Notes: a model not told the origin generated them from the sequence alone. Shown: positions 25,886 to 34,762, counted from the first letter of the stretch. The stretch: 64,000 bases of DNA from Marivirga lumbricoides (GCF_014636295.1 NZ_BMEC01000002.1:186001-250000), one strand, 5' to 3'. Translations and numbers: made by a program.

Positions 25886-27109
25886 TTACTTTCTTAAATA
25901 CTCACTCTTTTTATTATTAATCATATATTGAATGGTATCTAAATCTTCTACTTGAATATAGTTTAGTTTGTTGAATCTATCATATTCCCTTTGAGATAGT
26001 TTGTCTATGTGTATAGTTGAATCCTTACTACGCCATTGTGCTAAAAGTTCTATCCGTCTTTTAGCCTCCTCGCTGAAGCCATCCTCAAGATAACCGGGAA
26101 AGCCCAACACGAGATTGAACTCTGAAACAGGCTTGTAAAATGCATAGCCTGTAAAAATATCTGAATACGTGTAGTTATGCGGTTCATACGGGTAAAAGTC
26201 GAAGGAGTCCTTACCAAAAGGTGAATTTTTAAAATCAAATCCAACGCTTGGGTTTCCGTTTACCAGGAAGGCTGCATCCCATTTACCATTTTGAAAAGGA
26301 ACCTCTGTCCCATTAGTTGATTCTACCAGTTCTGTTGTATAGTTCATTAACACATTAGCTATTCTTCCTTTATAGGCTTTAAACAGGAAATTGCCACTGG
26401 AAGGCTCTAAAGTAAACTGATTGTTAAAAGCGTGATGATAATTTAATATCAATAATGCTTTGATTTTGCCCTCTTCTTGTTTCTCTAAAGCTGTAATATC
26501 TTTGATGATATTTTCTGCTATTAAGCTATCCCTTATTGCTTTGCGACTATAATTTTCAATCATATCATCGTAACTTCTAATCTCATTCCAATCCATATGG
26601 ATATCGGAGGGAAATACTTTGATTTTGTGCGCAGTATCTAGTTTTTGATTTAATTCATAAATGGATTCAATAAAATAGCTGTAGTTATATTTTTCCCAAA
26701 CTGGATAATAGGAAGCATTGCGATGAATTTCTCTTAATTTTGTATACTTTGTTAAAGAATCTAAGTTTTCTGAGAAAATAAAATCATTGATTCTATCTTG
26801 AGAGTTTTTTACTCCAATCTCCATAAAAACATTCCCAACATTGTTGATAAAATAAGGATCTGAGATAATTTCTTTATATAAATCATATTGGGTGATGTCC
26901 CTATGGTCTCTTTCACAAATAATAACAAAATCGTGGTTATCAAACAGATTCAGAATATATTCCTTTGCTGAATTATTTTTGTGTTCTTTAACAAAATCAA
27001 CATACTCCGCTATTTCCGCTTGCTCTGTAGTTGACTCTTTTTGATGGTTTTTACAAGATGATATAAATACAACAACTAAAACTAGTATTAATGCTCTTTG
27101 ATTTATCAT
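25886..27109 (-). CDS. Lipoprotein of the EreA/ChaN-like superfamily
   Basis: 407 residues with a lipoprotein signal ending FISSC (Cys19). After the anchor, FVIICERDHRDITQYDLYKEII resembles the first active-site block (GExxH-like, here CERDH) and FMEIGVKNSQDRIN the second block of erythromycin-esterase/ChaN/TraB-type proteins. Later VFPSDIHMDW and LLILNYHHAFNN place conserved His residues. That family includes hydrolases and haem-binding proteins; because the first motif is altered, hydrolase activity is uncertain. It is a single gene exported to the envelope. Confidence 0.6.
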   Translation of the reverse strand: MINQRALILVLVVVFISSCKNHQKESTTEQAEIAEYVDFVKEHKNNSAKEYILNLFDNHDFVIICERDHRDITQYDLYKEIISDPYFINNVGNVFMEIGVKNSQDRINDFIFSENLDSLTKYTKLREIHRNASYYPVWEKYNYSYFIESIYELNQKLDTAHKIKVFPSDIHMDWNEIRSYDDMIENYSRKAIRDSLIAENIIKDITALEKQEEGKIKALLILNYHHAFNNQFTLEPSSGNFLFKAYKGRIANVLMNYTTELVESTNGTEVPFQNGKWDAAFLVNGNPSVGFDFKNSPFGKDSFDFYPYEPHNYTYSDIFTGYAFYKPVSEFNLVLGFPGYLEDGFSEEAKRRIELLAQWRSKDSTIHIDKLSQREYDRFNKLNYIQVEDLDTIQYMINNKKSEYLRK

Positions 27110-27325
27110 TTTTTCCTATTATGTAATAATAAATTTCATACTGCTGCACTATTCAAATAGTAACCTTTCTTAACCGTTGTCTCAAAATTGGCTACATCGA
27201 ATATGGCTATAAACTGTGGCGGATTTATATAACTTTGTATATAAGATTAAATAAAGTTAGTAAAAAGCAAGATAATAGCAATTCCCTCGCAATACCGCCA
27301 TAGATTATAGATGGAGTTTGGGACT

Positions 27326-28420
27326 TTACTTTTCAAATTCTATCCGTGATGAAAAGCGTGCTCTATCACTATATCTATAGTTTAAATCAAGGGTTAAGTT
27401 ACCTTGATTCAAGTTTTTTATTGATAGGTATTCCTCCCAACCGCTATTATTTTTAATTATTAAGTAAGATCCGTTTTTAGCTAATTTCCAAGTTCCTTCT
27501 TCAATACTGCTGAAATCATTTTCCTGCTTATCTCTGATAAATCTTATATAATTATTTGATACGTAACATCCATTATTCATGAATTGAATGGAGAAATTAA
27601 CACTTAAAATTGAGTCAAAACTCAGTGTTTCTACTTTGTTGACAAATCTTGAAAAAGACCACTTACCTACTAATTGAGTTTCTCTATTTTTAAAATCTTC
27701 CTTTGATGGAAGTCCAGTATTTACCAAAGTAACAATAAGCTCTTCTGGAAAACGCGACCACTCCTGCAATGCAACTTCGGCTTTCACTCTGTCATTAGAT
27801 TCATATCTTAAATAGAAGAAATATTCCTTTAAAGCTTCTCTATCTACTATGTAAAGACCGTAGTAATTTCCACTATTGACCAATCTCCATTCTCCATAAT
27901 TTGCGTACCCGTATTCTTCTCCCTGATAATTTAAAGTTACAGTGCTTGAGTCAGAAAAATGCAGTTTCAAAGATGAAAGTGAACTCACTTCGGATTCAAT
28001 TTGCCATTCAGTATCTGTAAAATCACTAGGACTCAATTTTAACTCTTCGGAAATGAAAGGTTTTAGTACAATATAGGTTCGCTTGTCTTCATTAGGTCTT
28101 AGGATAACACTATCTTTATTGAATGATTCAATTTTCACATTCTCTCCTTTAAGCTTAAAAAGTCCTTCCTTTTTAATTCTTGCTTTATTTGGCTTTTCTT
28201 TGAAATTATGAAATTTGACAATGTTTCCAAAGAACTCAACAATTCCTGTCCCTGTTGAAAATGATTCCATTGTTTCAATGGAATCTTCAGAACTATCAAT
28301 CGAAACAACCTCCTCCATCGAACGTATATAGGCTACTTTCCAAGTACCAGATAATTCCTGTCCGTAGATACGAAATGTAATCAAAATTAAAGAAAGTAAT
28401 AATTGTAAAATTCTCCTCAT
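27326..28420 (-). CDS. Exported hypothetical protein with lipocalin-like repeats
   Basis: 364 residues from the Met at 28420, chosen over 28438 because it gives a standard signal peptide (MRRILQLLLSLILITFRIYG, then QELSGTWKV). The pattern (x)L(x)GTWKV/KWSF recurs: ELSGTWKVAYIRS near the start, DTEWQIESEVSSL, YGEWRLVNSG, LVGKWSFSRF and EGTWKLAKNG. This suggests three lipocalin-like beta-barrel or half-barrel modules. No active site visible. Spacer repeat A lies directly upstream (28440-28545). Confidence 0.6.
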   Translation of the reverse strand: MRRILQLLLSLILITFRIYGQELSGTWKVAYIRSMEEVVSIDSSEDSIETMESFSTGTGIVEFFGNIVKFHNFKEKPNKARIKKEGLFKLKGENVKIESFNKDSVILRPNEDKRTYIVLKPFISEELKLSPSDFTDTEWQIESEVSSLSSLKLHFSDSSTVTLNYQGEEYGYANYGEWRLVNSGNYYGLYIVDREALKEYFFYLRYESNDRVKAEVALQEWSRFPEELIVTLVNTGLPSKEDFKNRETQLVGKWSFSRFVNKVETLSFDSILSVNFSIQFMNNGCYVSNNYIRFIRDKQENDFSSIEEGTWKLAKNGSYLIIKNNSGWEEYLSIKNLNQGNLTLDLNYRYSDRARFSSRIEFEK

Positions 28421-28439
28421 ACTAATTGGCCCTAACATG

Positions 28440-28545
28440 CGAATAAAACACTTACATTTAATATCGGCTTTGCATTAATAATAATGAACCTACTTATTCC
28501 CTCCTCTTAATCCAAATAATTCATCTAAAATCAATGAAAAATATA
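28440..28545. repeat. Dispersed spacer repeat A, partial copy
   Basis: Contains CATTTAATATCGGCTTTGCA followed by ATAATAATGAACCTACTTATTCC and AAAATCAATGAAAAATA, matching the middle of repeat A as seen at 39285-39543. The hairpin part is missing. It fills the gap between the genes at 27326 and 28556. Confidence 0.7.
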
Positions 28546-28555
28546 TGAAATCGCA

Positions 28556-29956
28556 TTAATCGACCACCATGCCATTAGATAAAACCAAATTAATATCCTG
28601 ACTATGGCTAATATCCTCTAATGGATTGGCGTTCAATAGCACCAAATCAGCCTCTTTGCCCTCCTCTATTTTGCCAACTCTGTTATCAATCCCCAGCAAT
28701 TTAGCGCCATTGAGGGTTGCTATCTTTAGCACCTCTGCATTGCTCAGTCCGCAATTCCTCAACAAAGTCAATTCCTTATGGAAGCTGTCTCCCGGTACCA
28801 CCCAGGGGTTATTGGTGTCCGTGCCTGCTGTAAGCATAATGCCATTACCGTGCAGTAGCTTTACAAATTGCTGCACTTTCGGCCAGGTCTTTTGTGCTTC
28901 GCTAAAATGTTTTTCTGTCCACCCCATGTTAAAGTTGAATGCTGTTTTCCAGTTGTCGACCAACTCAGAAGGGAGCTTGCCAAGCATCGGGTTAGCTACA
29001 TATTCCTGCTTATTACCAAAAAATGTAGCATGAAAAACCACTAAAGTAGGATCAATGGAGGTATTGTTTGATTTCAGCGTTTGTATCAACTCCGCAATTT
29101 CATCACTATTTAAATCCACATATTCAAACCACTTATAAAAACTGAAGGAACCCATTAATGAGGCCTGCTGATAAGCAGTCCTGTCTGCTTCAGGAAGGTA
29201 ACGCTCATGCCCGGGTACTATGTGAACAATATTGTCAATTCCCAGGTTAGATGCCTCCGTCCATGAGGTGCCATGCAGGTGGGCGATAGTCTGAAGCCCT
29301 AACTTGTGGGATTCCTCAATGCCACTTTTCAATAATTGCGGGCTCAATGAGGTATATAATTTAATAAAATCGACTCCTGCTCTCTTCTGTTTTCTTATCT
29401 CGCTCAGTATTTCCTCTTCATTGCTTACCTTAACCACCATGTTGGTAAACTCAGTGGCATCAATAATATTACCCGCCACCATCAGCTCAGGCCCCTCCAT
29501 TTTATCATTCAGCAAATCCATTTTTGTTTGCACGGTTATTTCAGTTTTACCTCCGGGATCCCTTGCGGTTGTCACTCCATGTTGCAGCAATAGCTTGGCC
29601 GTAATTGCCGGTAGCTCCGCTAGCGGAGTTAAAGTGAGGTGAGGCGTTTCACCGTCAAACGATACATTTGCCGGCCCCATGGCCGTATGCACATGTGTAT
29701 CTATAAAGCCGGGGATCACATATTTTCCGGCTCCATCAATAAGGGTAGTGTTCTCCTCTTTCTTTCTGTATTTTTTAGTGGGCGATATAGCCTGAATAAC
29801 TCCATTTTCAATTGATAAATCCCGGCCTTCTTGAACTTCTCCCCTTTCTACATCAATAACATTTACATTTTTAATTAACACCCTTTGCGCAAAGGATACT
29901 TGTACAGAAAAAATAGCTATTACTATTCCTAAAATGGTCATCTTCATATTTTTCAT
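28556..29956 (-). CDS. Amidohydrolase family protein, exported
   Basis: 466 residues with a signal peptide (about 1-23, ending VSFAQ). Metal-dependent amidohydrolase features are present: GFIDTHVHTAMG (metal HxH, near 70), a Lys-containing DFIKLYTSL near 200, QTIAHLHGT (His pair), IVHIVPGHE, and AGTDTNNPW carrying the catalytic Asp. The composite beta domain reappears at the C-terminus (EEGKEADLVLLNANPLEDI). Such exported enzymes hydrolyse cyclic amides or dipeptide-like substrates; the substrate is unknown. Divergently oriented from the sigma factor operon at 30090. Confidence 0.88.
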   Translation of the reverse strand: MKNMKMTILGIVIAIFSVQVSFAQRVLIKNVNVIDVERGEVQEGRDLSIENGVIQAISPTKKYRKKEENTTLIDGAGKYVIPGFIDTHVHTAMGPANVSFDGETPHLTLTPLAELPAITAKLLLQHGVTTARDPGGKTEITVQTKMDLLNDKMEGPELMVAGNIIDATEFTNMVVKVSNEEEILSEIRKQKRAGVDFIKLYTSLSPQLLKSGIEESHKLGLQTIAHLHGTSWTEASNLGIDNIVHIVPGHERYLPEADRTAYQQASLMGSFSFYKWFEYVDLNSDEIAELIQTLKSNNTSIDPTLVVFHATFFGNKQEYVANPMLGKLPSELVDNWKTAFNFNMGWTEKHFSEAQKTWPKVQQFVKLLHGNGIMLTAGTDTNNPWVVPGDSFHKELTLLRNCGLSNAEVLKIATLNGAKLLGIDNRVGKIEEGKEADLVLLNANPLEDISHSQDINLVLSNGMVVD

Positions 29957-30089
29957 TTGTTTAGATTTTATATTTGACCGGATTAGTAATGAAGAAGGAC
30001 TATTCTTTACAGTTTTAAAAAAATCTTAAAAAAAATCATCTTACTTGTAAGGAATCAGTGGTGCCTATTACTAACCCTATAGGAGTTTG

Positions 30090-30620
30090 ATGTATGCGAT
30101 GACCAAAGAAGAGAAACAAAAACGCTTTACCTTATTTGTAAAAGAGCACCAGGGTATTATTCGGAAGCTTTGCAGGGGTTATTCCAACAATGTGGAGGAC
30201 TTTGAAGACAATGTGCAGGAAGTACATTATCAGCTATGGAAATCTATTGATCGCTTTGAGGAGAGGTCGAGCGCTGGCACCTGGGTGTACCGGCTTACAT
30301 TAAATGTTTGCCTGTATAACCTGAGTAAAAGGAAAAAGCGGGTAGACTATCCTATGGAAGGAAAAGTGGTTACCGAACTGGCAGATGCAAAGCACGAATT
30401 CTTTCAGGAGGACGGCCCCGTGAGAATATTATATGACTCCATTGCTCTGTTAAAACCTATTGAGAGAACCATTATTATGCTGTACCTGGAAAAAAAGGAA
30501 CATGCCGTAATAGCCGAAGTGGTGGGCTTAAGTGTGTCCAACGTGGGTGTGAAAGTAAATAGAATTAAGAAAAAATTAAAAGAAATTGTAGATGAGCGAC
30601 TTGCAGGAAATGTGGAATGA
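30090..30620 (+). CDS. ECF-type RNA polymerase sigma factor
   Basis: 176 residues from the ATG at 30090, which has an AGGAG four bases upstream (30081-30085); an ATG at 30099 is also possible. Region 2 is KEHQGIIRKLCRGYSNNVEDFEDNVQEVHYQLWKSIDRFEERSSAGTWVYRLTLNVC, and region 4 is LKPIERTIIMLYLEKKEHAVIAEVVGLSVSNVGVKVNRIKKKLKE; both are typical of sigma-70 family ECF factors. The regulated genes are unknown. It overlaps the next gene by 29 bp, so the downstream membrane protein is translationally coupled and is the natural candidate for its regulator. Confidence 0.92.
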   Translation: MYAMTKEEKQKRFTLFVKEHQGIIRKLCRGYSNNVEDFEDNVQEVHYQLWKSIDRFEERSSAGTWVYRLTLNVCLYNLSKRKKRVDYPMEGKVVTELADAKHEFFQEDGPVRILYDSIALLKPIERTIIMLYLEKKEHAVIAEVVGLSVSNVGVKVNRIKKKLKEIVDERLAGNVE

Positions 30621-31152
30621 TATCCCCGAAGTCTCCCTGAGCGAAAAGGAGATAGAAAATCCAATGAATGGAAAATCTGTATCAGAATTAGACCGCTTTA
30701 AGCATGTGCTGAAATGGGAAGTGTACATCTCGGGCTTTATGCTGGTTATTCTATGGATTACTCATCTACTTAGTCCTGAAATGATTAAGCTTGTGGGTAC
30801 AATTACTATTATTGGCTGGGTATTGAATTTATTTACCTTATGGAAGCTAAATCAAATTGAGCCGTTGCAGGGTGTAAGGCAATTTCTGACAAAGTGCATC
30901 AGGGCCCTCAGGTACTTTGTAATAGCTTACTTCATTACTATCCAAATGGTTGGAGGAATGGTTACCGTGCTGATGAAATCCTGGAAAGCCCCGGGCATGG
31001 AGTGGATGGAGTGGTTATCCTCAGCGGATGGTTTATGGCTGCTTTTACTGCTTGCCATTATTAACGTAGTACTGATTGCTTATATGTGGATGTTTTATAT
31101 CCGGAGGATTCGTGCGCTTAAACGCCTGCTAGATGAGGTGGAAGAGTATTGA
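30592..31152 (+). CDS. Membrane protein coupled to the sigma factor (possible anti-sigma)
   Basis: 186 residues. The N-terminal ~35 residues are cytoplasmic and acidic (MSDLQEMWNDIPEVSLSEKE). Four membrane segments follow (ISGFMLVILWITHLL; LVGTITIIGWVLNLFTLW; YFVIAYFITIQMVGGMVTVL; LWLLLLLAIINVVLIAYMWMFY). No ASD-type zinc motif (HxxxCxxC) is present. Start overlap with the sigma gene suggests coupled translation, and an anti-sigma or sensor role is an inference from position only. A C-terminal basic tail (YIRRIRALKRLLDEVEEY) could touch RNA polymerase or sigma. Confidence 0.75.
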   Translation: MSDLQEMWNDIPEVSLSEKEIENPMNGKSVSELDRFKHVLKWEVYISGFMLVILWITHLLSPEMIKLVGTITIIGWVLNLFTLWKLNQIEPLQGVRQFLTKCIRALRYFVIAYFITIQMVGGMVTVLMKSWKAPGMEWMEWLSSADGLWLLLLLAIINVVLIAYMWMFYIRRIRALKRLLDEVEEY

Positions 31153-31232
31153 AGGGTAAGATTTTATGAATGAGTTAAGAGAAAGGCTTGTGGATACTTA
31201 AAGAAAATTGTTTACTGTTAGGTGTAATTTTT

Positions 31233-31475
31233 TTACTTTTTTAGTTCTCCTTCTTCTGTAATAAATCTGAACTCGGTGTCCGCGGAGATTTCCATACCTC
31301 CAGAGTCTGTAAAACTTCCAAAAAGTCCACGCCAGTCCTCTATGTCATTTTCTTTAGGTGTGTCCCAACGAATTAGTCCGGGTTCTTTATCCCAATCAGA
31401 ATTAACCTCAGGTTTAATTACCAAACCAATCTCCTCACCATTTTTAACCTTCATTCCGAAGTAAAATTGATCCAT
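31233..31475 (-). CDS. Small hypothetical protein
   Basis: 80 residues, acidic, no membrane segment. FGMKVKNGEEIGLVIKP is followed by GLIRWDTPKENDIEDWRGLF and ends EFRFITEEGELKK. It looks like a compact beta-rich cytoplasmic protein. No family recognised and no close partner gene. It lies convergent to the sigma operon. Confidence 0.6.
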   Translation of the reverse strand: MDQFYFGMKVKNGEEIGLVIKPEVNSDWDKEPGLIRWDTPKENDIEDWRGLFGSFTDSGGMEISADTEFRFITEEGELKK

Positions 31476-31598
31476 GATTTTGCTTTTAGAGGTTTGTTAA
31501 CATCTTAGCTGTGAGCAGGCGGGCTTAAAAGTTACTGATCTTTCAGCAGAAAGAAAAAATTTAGCCTATCACATATCAGTTGAAACCAAAAAAAACAT

Positions 31599-32438
31599 TT
31601 ACTTAAAATCAGTTGAAAAGGAGGTAACTTTCCATTCTTTCATAGAACTTGTTAAGGCTTCAACCTTGGAGGAAGCTCTCTCATAGGCGTCACTGCCCAT
31701 GAACAGGTTGATGGGTGAATCTGGCTCATTGACAAGTTTTATCAACACATCAGCTACCCGATCAGGATCACCAATTTGCTTACCATTGGTTGATTTGAAC
31801 TTTTCGTGTGCCGCTCTAACATGTTCATAATCTAAAATCTGCTTTTCGCTTAGTTCAATAGATTCTTCTTTAGCAAAACTGGTTCTGAACCAGCCCGGAG
31901 AAACGATAGAAACATTAATTCCTAGTGGCTTCAGCTCGTTGGCCAAGCCTTCAGACAATCCATTAATGGCCGATTTGGCTGCTCCATACACTGACCAACC
32001 CGTACCCGAAGCGAAGCCAGCAATAGATGAAATATTAATAATATGACCGGCATTCTGTTTTCGCATGTAGGGAAGAGCCTGTTGTATTACTTTAATGACA
32101 GCAAAGAAATTTACTTCAAAGCTCTGATGGATTTCATCCTGAGTGAGTTCTTCTAGCGCCCCTCCCGTTCCGTAACCAGCGTTATTCACCACCACATCAA
32201 TCTTATCGAATTGCTCTATCGTAGAGTTAATTGAGTGCCTGATGGAAGGTTCACTAGTCAAGTCCACTTCTAACGGCAAAAATGCTTCAGCATATTCACT
32301 TCCCAGTTCCCGAGTTAAAGTCTGTATGTTTCTACTGGTAGCAGCCACTTTGTGTCCTTTTTGTAATAGTTGTTTAGCGAGTGATAACCCGAGCCCTTTA
32401 GAAGCTCCGGTGATATACCATACTTTTGAGTTTTCCAT
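31599..32438 (-). CDS. SDR family oxidoreductase
   Basis: 279 residues. TGASKGLGLSLAKQL (9-23), NNAGYGTGGALEEL (near 87), NISSIAGFASGTGWSVYGAAK with the Tyr-x3-Lys pair, and INVSIVSPGWFRTSF are typical of the classical SDR group often seen beside AraC regulators. The C-terminus includes DPDRVADVLIKLVNEPDSP. Classical NADP(H)-dependent reductase or dehydrogenase, substrate unknown. It is downstream of the AraC gene at 32514 with repeats 21 bp apart in the gap. Confidence 0.9.
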   Translation of the reverse strand: MENSKVWYITGASKGLGLSLAKQLLQKGHKVAATSRNIQTLTRELGSEYAEAFLPLEVDLTSEPSIRHSINSTIEQFDKIDVVVNNAGYGTGGALEELTQDEIHQSFEVNFFAVIKVIQQALPYMRKQNAGHIINISSIAGFASGTGWSVYGAAKSAINGLSEGLANELKPLGINVSIVSPGWFRTSFAKEESIELSEKQILDYEHVRAAHEKFKSTNGKQIGDPDRVADVLIKLVNEPDSPINLFMGSDAYERASSKVEALTSSMKEWKVTSFSTDFK

Positions 32439-32451
32439 AATTTTTATTTTT

Positions 32452-32519
32452 TACAAAATTAAGGAAGGCTTCTCCGTCAGTAAGTATGCTAAGCAAACCA
32501 TCATTTGCGCTAATCAAAC
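32452..32519 (-). promoter_or_regulatory. Variant AraC operator with 21-bp-phased GCTAAKCAAAC repeats
   Basis: GCTAAGCAAAC (32488-32498) and GCTAATCAAAC (32509-32519) start exactly 21 bp apart. TACAAAA (32452-32458) precedes the first by 30 bp. They lie upstream of the SDR start at 32438 and overlap the last codons of the AraC gene at 32514. The sequence differs from the GTAGnCwAAw operators but shares a GCTAA core and the spacing, fitting a separate AraC subfamily. Confidence 0.6.
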
Positions 32520-33407
32520 ATTTCTGAATTCAGACGGGGAGTACCGGGTATGCTTTTTAAAAAAATCATTGAAGTGCGACTGATCTTCATAACCTAACAC
32601 CTGGCTGATTTCAGCGATATTCCAACTGGTGTGCTTGAGTAAAGCTTTTGCTTCAGCTAGCAACCGCTCTGCAATATGCTGAGTAGTTGTTTTTCCTGTG
32701 ACCTTTTTTAAAACACGGTTTAAATAATTAACATGAATGGCTAATTGGTCTGCAAAATCTGCCGGAGTACGGCAATTAAATGTATAGGAAGTGCTTTCAA
32801 CAGGAAATTGCCGATCCAGCAATTCCATAAAGACGGCAGTGATACGTGCGCTGGAGTCAGTAGATTGTGGGTTTACCTTATGTGGAGTAAATTTCAGCGT
32901 TGAGAATATCAGCTCAGATACATAACTTTTTATCAGTTCATATTTATAAAAGTAATCACCTGTAAGCTCCTTTTCCATTTTAACAAATAGAGCACGTATT
33001 TCCGCTGACAAGTCATCCGAAAGTTGATAGATAGGTTTTGCTTGTGACTTGAATAAAGGAAGATCAGAGAGGTTGATCCTCAGATTTTCCTTGAAAAATT
33101 CTTCTTTGAAAACGCAAAAATAACCTTTTGTCTCTGGTTTTAATGATTCGTATGAGTAGGGCGTGTTTGGATTGAAAAAAAGTAATGTTTTATCTGCTAC
33201 TGGTATGCTCTCATCTCCGAAGTGAAAAACATTCTCTCCTTCAAAGAGCATTATTTTATAAAAGTCTCTTCTAACAAAAGCGGGGGTCTGGTAATTAGCT
33301 CTGATATTTTCTTCAATGTTGAACACGTCAAACAAACCAATAGACTGATCTCTGACTTTTGGAGGTGTTTGAAATTTTAGTTTATAAAATTTTTCTAAGG
33401 ATTCCAC
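32514..33407 (-). CDS. AraC family regulator (distinct subfamily)
   Basis: 297 residues. The N-terminal part begins MESLEKFYKLKFQTPPKV and contains VFHFGDESIPVADKTLLFFNPNTPYSYE, a cupin-like sensor. The C-terminal HTH part includes FADQLAIHVNYLNRVLKKVTGK, IAEISQVLGYEDQSHFNDFFKK and PSEFRNV. It is not a close paralogue of 1321/20314/35843. It precedes the SDR at 31599 by 75 bp, with the phased repeats at 32488-32519 between them, so it probably activates that gene. Confidence 0.9.
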   Translation of the reverse strand: MESLEKFYKLKFQTPPKVRDQSIGLFDVFNIEENIRANYQTPAFVRRDFYKIMLFEGENVFHFGDESIPVADKTLLFFNPNTPYSYESLKPETKGYFCVFKEEFFKENLRINLSDLPLFKSQAKPIYQLSDDLSAEIRALFVKMEKELTGDYFYKYELIKSYVSELIFSTLKFTPHKVNPQSTDSSARITAVFMELLDRQFPVESTSYTFNCRTPADFADQLAIHVNYLNRVLKKVTGKTTTQHIAERLLAEAKALLKHTSWNIAEISQVLGYEDQSHFNDFFKKHTRYSPSEFRNV

Positions 33408-33624
33408 TTCAATGCTGTTTCTATTCTGTTGTTAATTTGCTTGTTACTAACGATCAAGTATAAGCGTAGTACGGGATTTTGGAGCGATTTACTGTCGGTT
33501 TAACGATATGTTTGTTAATATTCAGTTCGCTTAATCTTAGCGTTTTATCACGCATTATACAATGTTAACAGGTCGTGCTTCTTTTTTGTCGTCAATTACG
33601 TTAATGAACATCGAAACTTTATGT

Positions 33625-33675
33625 CTAACTCATCAATTTCAGAACATTCGGTGTTATGTATGCTTTGTCTGCCAT
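33625..33675 (-). pseudogene. N-terminal remnant of an XRE/ImmA-type gene
   Basis: The minus strand from the ATG at 33675 reads MADKAYITPNVLKLMS and stops. From memory, many XRE-plus-metallopeptidase (ImmA/IrrE) proteins begin with a very similar AYI-x-PxVLKWARE start. The match is only ~13 residues, so identity is tentative. The upstream promoter at 33684-33717 looks intact, which supports a truncated gene rather than chance. Confidence 0.4.
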
Positions 33676-33683
33676 TTAGGTCT

Positions 33684-33717
33684 CAAAAATACAAATTTTA
33701 AGAACGGTTTTGTCAAA
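33684..33717 (-). promoter_or_regulatory. Bacteroidota-type promoter in front of the XRE/ImmA remnant
   Basis: On the minus strand TTTG (33717-33714) is followed after 22 bp by TATTTTTG (33691-33684), an exact TAnnTTTG. The start codon of the remnant is 9 bp further. It is among the best consensus promoters seen in the window. Confidence 0.5.
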
Positions 33718-33770
33718 ATACTAACGTTCTATTGGTATCTGTCGTCTTTTTAGCATGACCGCCAACGACT

Positions 33771-33953
33771 GTATAAAACCCGTTGGTTATACTGGTCTAT
33801 GAAATACTGAAAGTAGTAATTTATGCTTTCTCAGCAAACTGATGGACTTCATTAATTGCAAAAGCATAGAATAATTAAGCACAGTACTTGACCAACGTGA
33901 TTTCTTTGGTTATCAGCTATGAAAAGCAAGCATAAATCACGGGCTATTTAGCA
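33771..33953. repeat. Dispersed spacer repeat D, copy 2
   Basis: Matches copy 1 at 24507-24690 over about 180 bp with scattered differences (shared words TATAAAAC, AAATACTGAAAGTAGTAATT, GCATAAATCA region). It lies in the 601-bp gene-free stretch between the AraC gene at 32514 and the lipoprotein at 34009. The same stretch also holds the XRE/ImmA remnant and a short repeat B-like start at 33450. Confidence 0.65.
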
Positions 33954-34008
33954 CTCAATTTCCTACAAGGTGGTGAGCAAATGGTTTTTTATACCTTGTT
34001 GTAAAACG

Positions 34009-34395
34009 TTATTTCTTGATTACATCCTTTTCCAAGAGTACAACTATCATAGAATCCTTATACACCTTTTTGATATGAAATAAATCTTTTCCTTGTCCTC
34101 TCCAAAATGGGTACTCGATGTTAAATGAGGTGTCTGACACTTGATTCCATTTTCCTCGGACAGTTTCAAACTGTATAGGTTCAGTTCCACAAAAGCCAAC
34201 GAGCTGTACTCTTGTTAATTCATTATTTGCATCTAATTCAAAACCAAAATTATCCTCTGTCAAACTGTCTGCTCGAATGAAAGTAATATTATCACCAGAC
34301 ACATTCGCCTGAATCCATTTTCCTTCAATGCTGTATTCTTCATCTGCACATGCACCAAGTAGTGATATAAATAAAATTGATATAAGTCTGTACAT
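34009..34395 (-). CDS. Small lipoprotein, lipocalin-like
   Basis: 128 residues with a lipoprotein signal (ending LLGAC, Cys16). YSIEGKWIQANVSGDNITFI near residues 21-40 and VRGKWNQVSDTSFNIEYPF follow the two-strand G-x-W pattern of lipocalin-like (DUF4923/DUF5640-type) envelope proteins. The stop codon TAA is directly followed by CGTTTTACAACAAGG, similar to the sequence after the gene at 39562. Function unknown. Confidence 0.6.
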   Translation of the reverse strand: MYRLISILFISLLGACADEEYSIEGKWIQANVSGDNITFIRADSLTEDNFGFELDANNELTRVQLVGFCGTEPIQFETVRGKWNQVSDTSFNIEYPFWRGQGKDLFHIKKVYKDSMIVVLLEKDVIKK

Positions 34396-34417
34396 GGTTA
34401 AAGAAATGTTTTACAAC

Positions 34418-34680
34418 AATTCACTAAATACACCCCAAGTTGCATTTATCTCTATTATATTTTTCGTAACCGACAACAAACGCTTGTAAACTGCTTGCTG
34501 TCGATCACTGAATTAAAGCTATGAACATACTTATTTCCTTCTGTCAATCCTAATAATTCACAAAAAAGCAATGAAAAACACCTAAAAGTAGGTAGAGGGT
34601 TTGAGGCATAGGCTATAAATGAAAAGAACGCCAACCTATTGATGAAGGATCGGTGGTCTTGTGGTTTTTGTGGCAGCCGT
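34418..34680. repeat. Dispersed spacer repeat A, variant copy
   Basis: The left part (TTCACTAAATACACC, then TATATTTTTCGTAACCGACA and ACAAACGCTTGTAAAC) is shared with 40712-40880. The right part (CATACTTATTTCCTTCTGTC, AAAAGCAATGAAAAA, AGTAGGTAGAGGGTTTGAGG) and the hairpin at 34624-34658 are shared with 39285-39543 and 45380-45645. It separates the lipoprotein and hydrolase genes. Confidence 0.8.
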
Positions 34681-34762
34681 TGCTAGTGGTAGTGCCTTTC
34701 ATCAATTAGATCTACGATTTTCAGATTGAACGAAAATGATTAGTAGTACAGAATAGCAGACA

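Noticed and set aside
25886-27109. Calling the lipoprotein an active erythromycin esterase
   Set aside because: The first motif reads CERDH rather than GExxH, so catalytic competence cannot be claimed.
28626-29033. Plus-strand frame of 135 codons
   Set aside because: Antisense to the amidohydrolase, which has complete catalytic motifs.
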